Shown here one piece after another: positions 22,701 to 32,230 of a stretch of 64,000 nt of DNA. The position numbers and the translations under genes were made by a program. Below the pieces are notes generated by a model that was not told where the DNA came from, ran no database searches, and saw only the letters and a program-made list of their open reading frames with translations. This DNA is from Pseudocercospora fijiensis CIRAD86. Its lineage: Eukaryota; Ascomycota; Dothideomycetes; Mycosphaerellales; Mycosphaerellaceae. Where the stretch lies: positions 372,001 through 436,000 of the forward strand of contig NW_006921543.1 of assembly GCF_000340215.1 (NCBI RefSeq), in the 5' to 3' direction. Each line of letters starts with the position of its first letter. Positions within the stretch are counted from its first letter, which is position 1.

Positions 22701-24840
22701 AAACTCTATACTATTATCTATACGGATAACCCTAATATTGCGACCTGTCTAGGTACTAACATAGGCTATGAACTAAATAAGCCGTACGCCGGCAGCTCCC
22801 TTAACTTAATAGGAGTCTTCCTATCTAGGTAAGGTCGCTATATCCGTATATAGGGTAAGGAATCGTTCTCGATTAAACCTTAGTATTAATTGATATAACT
22901 ACTACGTTAATAGAGACTTTATTAAATAGATTGCTTAGTCGTATAGTTAGAACACGGCTAATGCGCTTCTTTATTATAGCTTATAGGTATAATTTGCAAT
23001 CTCGCTTTAACTTAGTAGTAATTATAACACCCTTAACCTTCTTAGCGATAATAGCTATCTTCTCGGGACTTAGATAGCCGTAACGTAGATGCTAAGTATC
23101 GTGCGGAGCTTTAGATAATTGCCGAGTATATAAGGACATTATTGCTACGGAAGCTATCGTAAGCAAAGATAGTATATAACTCGATTATATAGCAAGCTTA
23201 ATATAAGGAAGCCCTTGTTCTCGATATACTAATACTATAATCTTCTTATAGCGGTCCTTTCTACGTATATAAAAGATATTCTCTTTATTGCGGTAGAATA
23301 TTCCTACGTCCTTAAGTTGTTTAGAAGATAGGAGATTAACTACGAAGTCTAGAACGAATACGCATCGAGTAAGCTTAACGAGGTGTACTAATCTATCTAG
23401 GTTAAGAAGACGCAGACGTGCCGAGCTAATTGCGTATCTAATAATGTAGCCTCTGCCTATACTAATAGGTATACGAGTTAGTAAGAAGTCGACGAAGTAA
23501 CTAATATCGTTAAAGTTGCTTTATCGTACCCGAATTAAGTACTAGATCGGGTCCGATATACGATAAAGTTAGGGCTAGTTATTGTTAAATGCTCTCGCTT
23601 AAGACTTGGTCGGCTAGAAGTAATTGATTAAGTATAGATAGTGCAGTAAAGAGTGTAGTAGCTGTAATATTATTCAATATATAGCTATTATTAGAGCCTC
23701 TGTAGAGAACGGTTTCTTCTTCCTGCTAAGGAGAACCTTTCTTCTTATTATCGGCCTTGCTATCTGCCTTATAGGCTTCTATAGCCTCTTTTATCTTCTT
23801 CTCGTAGAATTCCTTCTTCTTCTAAGGGTTATTTATAAAGCATTTTTCTTCCTTATAACTGAATTTGCCGTACTTGCTATATTTGCTATTGCCTTTATTA
23901 CTATTGCTATTGCGAGCTATACTGCCGCTATCGGCTATGTTGTTGTTATTAGCTCTAGCTACCGTAAATAGGGCCTAGTTTTGCTTCTAAGATCGCTATT
24001 TATTAACTAAGTAGTTAATTACGTTCTTAATCTTTAGCATCTTATCGATATCTATAGATCTATTACTTTTAGTCGGAAGATCTCGAATTTGCTATCGGAT
24101 GTTTAAAGCAAAGACCTCGTAGTATAGAACAATGCGGCGGGAGGTAAAGGTATAGAGGTATACCTTGTTACTAAGGTCTAGTCCGACTAACTAAAGATCG
24201 TTGATATTAGTACGGAATTGTATATACTATTTCTTAACGTTGTTGCTATTAAACTAGTGTCTCTCCTACTTGTAAAAGATGTTCTCTTCTTATACTAAGC
24301 CCTTTTGTTCGTACTAGACTCGAATAAACTCCTATATATCTTATATAGTCTTATAATGCTTAACTATTCGGATAACGTTAGCTGTAACGTTAGTAACGAG
24401 GAAAGACCTAGCTAATATATCGTTCTTCTTCTAGACTACTATTATATTAGCATCCGTAGAAGATAGCTTCTTAATGCCTCTACTATAGTAATCGAAGAGA
24501 CCCTTTAACTCGAGGGTAGTCTTAGCTTAAATAGTCGATATCTTAATATTATTAGTACTATTAAGCTTAGCAATCTTGTTACTACTATTGCTATCTTCCG
24601 ATATAATAAAGTCGCTCGAATATGCTAAGACTAGCTCTTTCTAGTTGATAATAGTTTCTAATACTAGCTATTTCTAGTAGACCGGGTATAAGATATATAG
24701 AACGAATAGGGTAGGTAAGGTAGGTATCGAGAGAAAGATTAATACAAAGGTAGAGATTAGAAGTAGGCGGGTAATAAAAGACGTATACTTATTCTTCGTT
24801 AATGTTGCCTGATACTTAACTCTTTATAGAGCTTCAATTG
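19740..24840 (-). pseudogene. gag-pol: copia gag-pol polyprotein
   Basis: Minus-strand reading gives gag with a CCHC knuckle at about 23,880-23,839 (KYSKYGKFSYKEEKCF), where two Cys and the His appear as Tyr but the spacing C-x2-C-x4-H-x4-C is exact. RT at about 21,130-20,640 reads VARSFT*KHSINYTNTYA, YALVTRPVLVRLMLAIVAYY, IDLVTASLNT, LLLIALYGLKDSRL, and IIIIYINNIPLI, where YVDDI has become INNI. RNase H is at about 20,060-19,950 (LIAAKYVGITIASKEAIYI). Integrase should fall around 22.3-23.3 kb but I did not pin its catalytic residues. Gln to stop, Cys to Tyr and Asp to Asn changes all fit RIP. Confidence 0.88.
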
Positions 24841-25166
24841 CCCCGAGTCTTAGTAATGTTTGTCTTAATTTTCATAGTATAATAGTATCTAAGACAATGT
24901 TGTTATTACTAGTCCTTAAGCTAGTTTGCTATATATTTGTAACGGTATCTAAACTTTTTATTGTAATCTATTGCAATCTACTGCTCTTTCTTTAATCGGT
25001 TTAACTATAGTTGCTTCCGCTATTAACTACCTTCTTCGATAAGATAAAGGTCTTCGAAGATCCGGAGGTTTAGATATCTGCCGGAAGGTCGTAGGATCGG
25101 TATACGTCGTATAGGCTAGTTACGGAGCGCAGGCTTACTAAGGACTACGCGTATCCGGGCTTATAA

Positions 25167-25325
25167 CCTATTAAACACTGTAAGTGAATAGATAGAGGTA
25201 CGTATAGAACGATAATATTGCGATAATCTATCTAGAGAGGTAGGCGGTCGAGAGGTAGAAGTATCCTCTTAGCTATTTGCGACCTAAGGTATCTAAGACA
25301 AGGACTGAAACCTCTATATCTAACA
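25167..25325 (-). repeat. Copia LTR, 5' copy
   Basis: 159-bp partner of 19,455-19,613. Immediately inside it on the element's strand lies ttataagcccgg, the presumed tRNA primer-binding site. The same ataggttataagcccggat string recurs on the plus strand at about 29,644. Confidence 0.93.
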
Positions 25326-25682
25326 TCTCCTTCCTATTTATTAAAACAAACCTACTAAACTATACTAAAAACAATTTCTTATCGTATTTTACTTTAACTA
25401 TTTTATAATAATATCTAAATAAGCTCGAGCGAAGACGAGTATTACAAATTAGTAGTATCCTTAGATACTAAAATCCTCCTTAATCCTATTAATAAGGAAA
25501 TTAGGCGACGACTAGTTAATATAAGCGTAGCTAACTTAGGCTAGGCCCCTAGGCCTTCTACGCTAGAAGTACTCTATAATATCGTTATATAGATAATTAA
25601 GAGGCAAACTAAGCTTCTCCGTTAGAACAGGCGTCGCCTACTAGAGCTAGGTAGCGGTACAAACCCCTAGTTTCAAGGATAG

Positions 25683-26280
25683 AACGCTACCGTATATATA
25701 GAACGCTTCGAAGATACCTTAATCGAGTACGAGCTTAACGGGGAGTCCGACTAGTATAAGATCCGTACTTTTATAAGGACCGCTATTACCGAGCTTTACC
25801 GTACTCTTAGAACCCTAATCGGCTGCCTAGAAAAGGATAATAAGACGGATACCGATTAGGAGACCTTAAAGTAGGCCTTCCTAAGAGAGTATCGGGAGAA
25901 CGATAGCCGCTATATTAAAAGCAGTCGTATCTAGCTCGAAAGCCTCTATATAAAGAGGCGTACTAAAGATAACGACCTAAAGGAATATATCCTAGAATTC
26001 CTTAAATCAGCGGATAGTATTAACCTAAAAGACCTCGAGATTTCCTAATAAACGAGGCTACTCCTTTAGGGGTTACTATAGCTAGTACCTTAGCGTATCT
26101 TCCTTCGCTATAAGCTTAGCGATGCTAATACCGAGAGCCTTAGGAACTATAAAGAGGTCCTTAAGTATTTTAAGGCCGATATTAATAGCTCCGCTAATAT
26201 AAGGAAGTTTATTTACGGCGAAGACAAGAAGGACCTAGTAAAGATTAAACAACGAGGAGGATGCCCTGCCTCCCCTAACT
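25683..26280 (+). pseudogene. gag: gag-like domain of the cysteine-array copia element
   Basis: The plus strand from 25,683 reads about 200 residues with few RIP stops: YIERFEDTLIEYELNGES, then AITELYRTLRTLIG, then AFLREYRENDSRYIK, then LKEYILEFLKSAD. This is a helical, capsid-like region of the kind in retrotransposon gag proteins, and the middle part resembles the Ty1/copia and Ty3 gag homology. At about 26,250 the frame shifts by one base and the downstream polyprotein is read in another phase. A true frameshift junction or an indel would both explain this. Confidence 0.6.
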
Positions 26281-28050
26281 CGTAAGGACAAATATATCGA
26301 AACCTATATAGATAACTATATCAAGTCTCCCGCTAAGAGGGTACGGCGTGCTCTAAGCAAGTCTACTAGCTAGCAAGAAAGCAATAATAACTCCCGAGTG
26401 TCTATATTTGTCCCGAATCCTCGACAAAAACGGCTCTATACTAGCGACGATAAAGGCATAACGGAAACTTCTCTATACTTCTAATCTCTATTAAAAAGGA
26501 ATAAGGATGCTACTACTACGCCGTAAGATAAAGACGAGTTTAACTTGTCTAATAAGGACGAGTAGTTCCTAGATTAAGACTTAACGAAAAGCACTATTCT
26601 AGCTACTACCCCTACTAAAACAGTTATTAACATCTTAAGTAGTAAGGAATCCTCGTCTCTCGACGAAAGATTTATAGTCCTATCTACTCTCCGCAGTTCG
26701 CCTAGACTAAAACGACACATTAACGTTTAAACTACGCATCGACGCTATAAAGGGCGACAGACAGCGTTAGTTAGGAGCAATGTCTCTAATAAGAGCTAGG
26801 AACCTATCTAGGCTATTCTTCTCCTAGATAGGGATGTCGTATATAGTAGGAATAAAGCAGGGCACGCTTATCCTCTACCCTAGGATATAGATCCGGTATA
26901 AGGTGCGTGTATTCGTTGTCGTAATAGTAAGACGCGCTACGACTAGAGTAAGGGCCGGCCGTGCTTGCGATGCCGTTATACTAGTTTCTCTACCGACGAA
27001 TATATTGCTATAAAGCCTAGGTTTAACTAAAGACTAGAAGATACTGCGGGCAAATGCTACTACTACAATAAGAACGACTGTTTTTACAGTACTAGCCCTA
27101 GGCTATATCCTAGCCTAGAAAAAACCGTTTCTAGGGTCGAAATAGATAACCCTATCGAAAAATGCAATTACTGCAAAAATAAGGGGCTATACTGCCTATC
27201 CTAAGAAGAAGGAGAGCTTCGCTACTACCTAGTACGATATACTCGTTATTAAGTATATCGAAGAAAGTATTACTCGGATAGTACCTCGGCCTATACGTAG
27301 TATAAGGAAGAAGGAAGGCAGTCTTATATCTTCCTAAGTAAGGATAGGATACGATATACCTACTACTAAGTTAGACAAAATAAGGCAGGTTTTCTAAAAT
27401 ATAAAGTAGGTAACAATTGCCTCTAATATATTAACTTAAGGACACGATACTCTAAGTAAAAGGAAGCACCCTATATTAGGTATATTTAGTACTAGAAAAG
27501 ATGTCCGCGAATAATTAGTAACAATACTAAGGAAACATTCCTTCCCGGCTACTATAAGATCGAGGTAAATAATAACTCCGATCTTATAGTTGTGCGTAAC
27601 GAATTAGTCCCGGACAACTCAATTCCTTAGAAGGATCTAGAAAGCCCTTATATAAGGAAACGGCGAAAATCGGTATAGATAAGTATCTCCGACTCCGATA
27701 CGGATAATAAAGACATACCTAAACCTAAGTACATGTCTAAGCTTAATGCTTTTAAGTACGGTAATTAGGGGTTTATAGGACTTGCTACGGAAGCCTTCGA
27801 AGCTGCTAGGATAACATCTTAGGAATTGAGATATACGACAATTATGTCTGCTTTTCGAACACTAGAGTCCTTAGCTACTATACCCGTCTCGTAAAACTAC
27901 GTAGAGGTTTGTGCTTCTAACGAGTCCGAGCAATAGCACGGTGCAATTAACTCTAAGTATAGTAGTTTGCTCGACAATAATATATAGGACGTAGTAGAGG
28001 AAAAGGATATACCTCCTAGGCGCAAACTACTATTAGTACGACTTAGATAC
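26250..28050 (+). pseudogene. Central polyprotein region with Zn2Cys6-like cysteine array
   Basis: One frame (phase of 26,902) carries repeated cysteine motifs. At 26,908-26,985 is CIRCRNSKTRYD, then RPCLRC. At 27,055-27,087 is CYYYNKNDCFY. At 27,163-27,276 is CNYCKNKGLYC, then YTRYQVYRRKY. At 27,418-27,504 the geometry is exactly C-x2-C-x6-C-x7-C-x2-C-x6-C, four of the six Cys being Tyr (TGY to TAY, the RIP product). This is the spacing of fungal Gal4-type Zn(II)2Cys6 binuclear clusters. The frame continues into copia RT at about 28,050. I found no aspartic protease DSG and no integrase HHCC/DDE in the interval where copia normally has them. Confidence 0.7.
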
Positions 28051-29480
28051 AGAAGGAAGATTAGCAAAGATAGCCGAATCTCGAAGTATAAAGCAAGACT
28101 CGTTAGTAGAGGTTTCTAGCAGATTAAAGGTTTTGACTTTACTAAGACCTACTCCGGAGTAGTAACTACTATAGTATACCGTATACTCTTTATACTAATA
28201 GCATTATTAGGCTAGTTATGCTACTAAATAGACTTTGTTACTACATTCCTTAACGGCAATCTTAAGGAAGAAGTCTATATTGTTCTCCCGCTAGGTCTTC
28301 CTTATACTCGAGGACCTAATAAGGGGAAGAAAGTTATTATACGACTCCGAAAAGGCCTATATAGGCTTAAACAATCTCCTCGCATCTAGTACTAGGAGCT
28401 CTAGCAGTAGCTCCTTCGATACAGATAGCAAGTATCGTAATACGATAAGTACGTATTCTTCTATAAGGCTAAAGACCTTATTATAACAGTATATATTAAT
28501 AATATTAATATATTTAGGAGCAATAACGACAACATTGTCGCGTTTAAGAAACAGCTCTTATCTTTATTTCGATTAACAGATAAAGGAGAGGTAGCCTACT
28601 ACCTCGGTATTTAGATCGAATATAGTAGAAAGGGTATTTATATTCACTAAGGCAACTATATCCGACAGCTTCTAAGAAAGTACGGCCTTAGTAATCTTAC
28701 TCCGAAAGCTATACCTCTTAACCCGGGTATACTACTTCTTAAAAGCACCGAGATAGCCTCTACTGCATTTTAGGTAGAATACGCCTCTAAGGTTAGTAGC
28801 CTTAATTACCTCGTAAGCAAAACTCGAGCAGATATTAGTGCTTCTATCTCGATTGTAGTAGTATTTATAAAGAATCCTAACTAAACGCATATAGATGCCG
28901 TTTACTATATCTTCGTATACCTTATAGGTTCTCCCGATATAGGGATCTTCTTTCGACGTAGCGCTACGCCTAAGCTTAAAGGTTTTGTTAATAGCGACTA
29001 GGTAGGATACTAGAACACTCGAAAATCTAGAACCGGATATGTCTACTAACTCGTAGGCGGACCTGTTTTATTTAGTTCTTATCGACAGCAAGTCGTTGCT
29101 CTACTATCTATAGAAGCTAAGTACGTCGCTACCGCAGCCGTAGCACGAGAAGGCCTCTAGCTCCGAGGGTTTACAAACAAGATTGCAATAATCCTTTAGA
29201 ACGTTAATTTGCCCTAGGGAGCGATTCCTCTACATACTAACAACGTATCTGCGGAAAAGCTTACTAAAAACGCGGAGGCTTATACCCGTACTAAACACAT
29301 TGATATCCGTTATTACTTCGTTCGCGGAATAGTATTATAGGGGGAGATTAACCTAGAATAGATCTCGGGCAAAGAGAACCTAGCTAATCTACTTACTAAG
29401 CCGCTTTACAAGGTTACTTTCGCTAAGCACTTTTAGGGCCTTAGTATACGGATGTCTCCTAGCTCTAAGCAAGGGGGAGA
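28050..29480 (+). pseudogene. copia reverse transcriptase and RNase H
   Basis: Reading continues in the same frame: ISKYKARLVSRGF*QIKGFD, then FTKTYSGVV, then IDFVTTFLNGNLKEEVYIVL, then KKVIIRLRKGLYRLKQSPR, then VYINNINIF (the YVDD site as INN). RNase H at about 29,100-29,330 shows SIEAKYVATAAVAREGL and TKHIDIRYYFVRGIVL. The polypurine tract follows. These are hallmark copia/Ty1 motifs, and each Asp to Asn or Gln to stop change is RIP-compatible. Confidence 0.9.
29151..29350 (+). repeat. Left arm of a 200-bp inverted repeat (copia RNase H end)
   Basis: The sequence from aggcctctagctccgagggt through ggggagatta is repeated in reverse complement at 29,956-30,155. It covers the last part of RNase H and the first base pairs of a polypurine run. 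Confidence 0.9.
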
Positions 29481-29506
29481 TTAAGAAGGTATACTCGAGC
29501 TAGAGG

Positions 29507-29652
29507 GAGTGTTGTCTAAGACTCTTCTTATACCTTCTTATTAAGACAGTAAGCAAATAGGCAAACAGTATAGGAGATACTAGAGGCCTATAGATAGCGT
29601 AGATAGACTAATTATTAGACTTAGTTCCCTTTTTATACATAGCTTTTATAGG
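29507..29652 (+). repeat. Putative LTR flanked by a polypurine tract and a primer-binding site
   Basis: The segment starts tgttgtctaagactcttc just after gcaagggggagatt and ends ...tttataggt before ttataagcccgg, the same primer-site string used by the minus-strand copia. It therefore has a 3'-LTR context on its left and a 5'-LTR context on its right. Its partner LTR was not found, so the end is inferred from the primer site. Confidence 0.5.
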
Positions 29653-29722
29653 TTATAAGCCCGGATTATCGAGTCTACTTGTTTTCCGCTTTCGTAAACG
29701 GTAGACGTTAATCCGGTCTAAC

Positions 29723-29880
29723 AATAGTATAAGTCTCGAAAGCGACTACTATTAGGCTAGACGCAGCTCTCGCTTCGGCACTAGCGTAAGTCTCGAACGC
29801 GGTTGCTATTAAGTAGGGTTTGCAATTTTCACTCGGTCTAGTAATAGCGTAAGTCTCGAACGTAGTTGCTTGCTAGGCTA
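29723..29880 (+). repeat. Three imperfect 57-63-bp tandem repeats in an LTR leader
   Basis: The core tagyrtaagtctcgaa recurs ending at 29,740, 29,797 and 29,860, each time followed by a gttgct/gactact and tattaggctagacg-like block. The repeats lie directly downstream of the primer-binding-like sequence, in the untranslated leader position. Confidence 0.75.
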
Positions 29881-29955
29881 GGCGTATTGTCGCTACTCTT
29901 AGATCGTATAGACATCGCTCTCCCGATAGATCTAAACTTCGTAGATATAAAATCT

Positions 29956-30155
29956 TAATCTCCCCCTATAATACTATTCCGCGAACGAAGTAATAATAGA
30001 TGTTAATGTATTTAGTACGAGTATAAGCCTCCGCGTTTTTAGTAAGCTTTACTGTAGATGCGTTGTTAATATATAGAGGAATCGCTCCCTAGGCAATATT
30101 AACGTTCTAAAGGATTATTACAATCTTATTTATAAACCCTCGGAGCTAGAGGCCT
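29956..30155 (-). repeat. Right arm of a 200-bp inverted repeat, truncated copia fragment
   Basis: This is the reverse complement of 29,151-29,350 over exactly 200 bp, with RIP-type differences (for example ctacatactaacaacg against ctatatattaacaacg). It is a minus-strand fragment of the same copia family, abruptly bounded on both sides, with a 605-bp spacer between the arms. Either an inverted duplication or an insertion of a second, truncated copy would produce it. Confidence 0.9.
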
Positions 30156-30199
30156 TTAAAAGCGATTCCGTAGGAATCGCTAAAGGACCTAAGTTCCTT

Positions 30200-32230
30200 C
30201 CTATATTAAATAGTAGTCTAGTAGCCGTAAGCAGAACGACTCCTACTACTACCTAATATTCGTAGGAGGTAGCAAACTTAGTAGAATCCCTAGCCTAGCT
30301 TAACCTTAATACGAAAGCAATATAACGGTTTAGGAAGGTCCTTAACGCTAAGATACTAAAGGAAGTAGGACCGATCTACTAGTTCCCCGACCCTAACTAC
30401 CCTAAAGCCCCTTTAGTTAATATCTTCGCTATATAGAAGATCTATTCTAACTTAGATAGCAAGTACTAGATATACAGCGGATTTAAATATATCTAGTTAG
30501 AATGCCCTAATTAGAAAGAGCTTCTCGAAAGGAAGCTTATTATATAAGTAAATAGCCGGTTCTACTATACTAATACCGGCGATAAAGTCGACTTCGAATA
30601 GGATCGCCGAGCGCTAAAGCTCCCTTAACTTAAGACCCTTCTAGAAAAGAAGTATAGCGATAAGATCGAGTTCGAGGAGGCTAGAAATAGTACCCTTACC
30701 GCTATTGCTAAGCGAGAGACTTAGAGAGTTAGGGTAAAGTAAGTTAGGGACCGAAGTAAAGATAGTACTACTACTAAAGCCGTAAAGGTTAACTTTGTTT
30801 CTTAGGACTAGGACTAAGTCGCTAACGTTTACGCGGTTACTAATAATAGTATAGGTACCTATAATGCTATAAGATCCTAAACCTAGTCTTAGGCCTAAAT
30901 ACTAGGCAAGGGTAAGAACCCGTAAAACCCTTCTCGCTCTAGTATAGTAGCCCCTACTAGGATACTTAAGAACAAGGCTATCGATAAGGCTAAACAATAA
31001 CGAGAGTTAACCGCAAAGGCTAAGACCCTCTAGATAGCCGAAGACTATACTACCTAAGCTAGTAGCAATATATCTCTAGGGAGCTTAGCTATTCTAGTAA
31101 TACTAGAAACTCTAAACGTCGATATAGAGGATAATACTACCGACATTAGTAGTACTCTAGGCCTAGCTAACCTACCGGCCTATAAGCGGAAGTTAGCCGA
31201 CCTAAAGAGCTTTCGCTTCGATAGGTACTTAAAGAAGTATAGTGCTAGCCTTACTAATTCGTACGATATAAAGACAAATGCTCTCTTCTAGGTTTTATAG
31301 TTCCTAGACCTTAAGTTAAATATATCTAGAGGAGACCTACTAGCGTACGGCTTACCTACTAACCTATTCTAGAGTCGAATCCTTAACGATACTACCTTTA
31401 TAAAAGACCTCGCTACCCTCCGAAGGAAATAGGGACGAGAAGACTATATTAATATCTCCTCCCTATAGTTACTCCCTAAATTTTTAGGTACTATAGAGTT
31501 AGTAGAAGACGAATCGGTAATTATTCAGAGCTAGGATAATATCGATAATACTAACGAAAAGGAGGTTAAGGAGATAGGCCGAGGTAACGATACCTTAGAG
31601 CCTGTTTTAGTTAACGCTATCCGATTTACTAGCTAACAAATTAGTCGAGTAGTACCTCCCTAACCCGAAGAACTATACTCTATTCCTAATAATATAGACC
31701 TTTTAGTAGTTACCTATCTCTTCGCCGTCGTTTCTAGTATCTATATTAATATTACTATCGGGAACTATAGTTAGAAAAAGCTAGTAATACTTAATAATAG
31801 TTTAGAAATTCTTATTATTAGTAATCTTACTACTTAATAGCTTAAGCTACTAACAAACAGAGATATTACCCTCGGTATATAGGGAGTAAATAGGGAAGTT
31901 GCATTAGTAGGTACCTACTATAACGTTATAGTAGATGCCTTCGGTATATACTTTACCTCTAGTTTCTAGGTTACTACTAACCTAAATATACTAATTATCC
32001 TAGGTCGACTATAGTCTCGTATAGTCTAAGGCGTCTAGCGTAATTATAATAATAGCTCCTAGGAGGGAACTCTCGCTAACTTAGCGATCTAGCCCTAGCG
32101 GAAATCCTAACTAGCGGTAAAGGTACCTTAACCGAGAAGTAGTATTAATACCTAGCGATAGTCTATATTACTAGAGATATATTACTAAAAAGTTTAACTG
32201 TTCTCTACTATTCCTAGGGGGTTAAGGCTA
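30200..32230 (+). pseudogene. gag: Second gypsy/Ty3: gag and protease region
   Basis: The plus strand from about 30.2 kb shows long RIP-interrupted coding with many Lys/Glu/Arg codons in a gag-like arrangement (to about 31.3 kb). A protease-like region follows around 31.85-31.95 kb. The clear RT at 32.5 kb anchors the identity. No 5' LTR was recognised, and the 5' boundary abuts the copia inverted fragment at about 30,156. Gag and protease motifs are too degraded for residue-level claims. Confidence 0.5.

Larger units (their letters stand above)
19455..25325 (-). mobile_element. Complete but RIP-dead copia/Ty1 retrotransposon, minus strand
   Basis: The element spans 5.87 kb between two direct LTR copies of 159 bp (19,455-19,613 and 25,167-25,325). 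On the element's strand the LTR starts TGTTAGA. The 5' LTR is the right-hand one and is followed by a primer-binding-like segment (ttataagcccgg, reverse complement of 25,155-25,166). Domains run gag zinc knuckle, integrase region, RT and RNase H in copia order towards low coordinates. It lies between the gypsy 3' LTR and a second, oppositely oriented copia-like element. Confidence 0.93.
25380..29505 (+). mobile_element. Copia-like element with cysteine array, plus strand
   Basis: A second copia-type element faces the opposite way from its left neighbour. It has gag-like sequence from about 25.68 kb, a cysteine-rich array at 26.9-27.5 kb, copia RT at 28.05-28.53 kb, RNase H at 29.1-29.35 kb, a polypurine tract (gcaagggggagatt, about 29,470) and an LTR start at about 29,507 (tgttgtctaag). 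No matching 5' LTR was found to its left, so the 5' end may have been lost. Confidence 0.8.

Noticed and set aside
30161..30181. Perfect palindrome agcgattcc-gta-ggaatcgct
   Set aside because: A 21-bp hairpin at the edge of the inverted copia fragment; probably a junction by-product, and there is no evidence for a terminator or attachment site.
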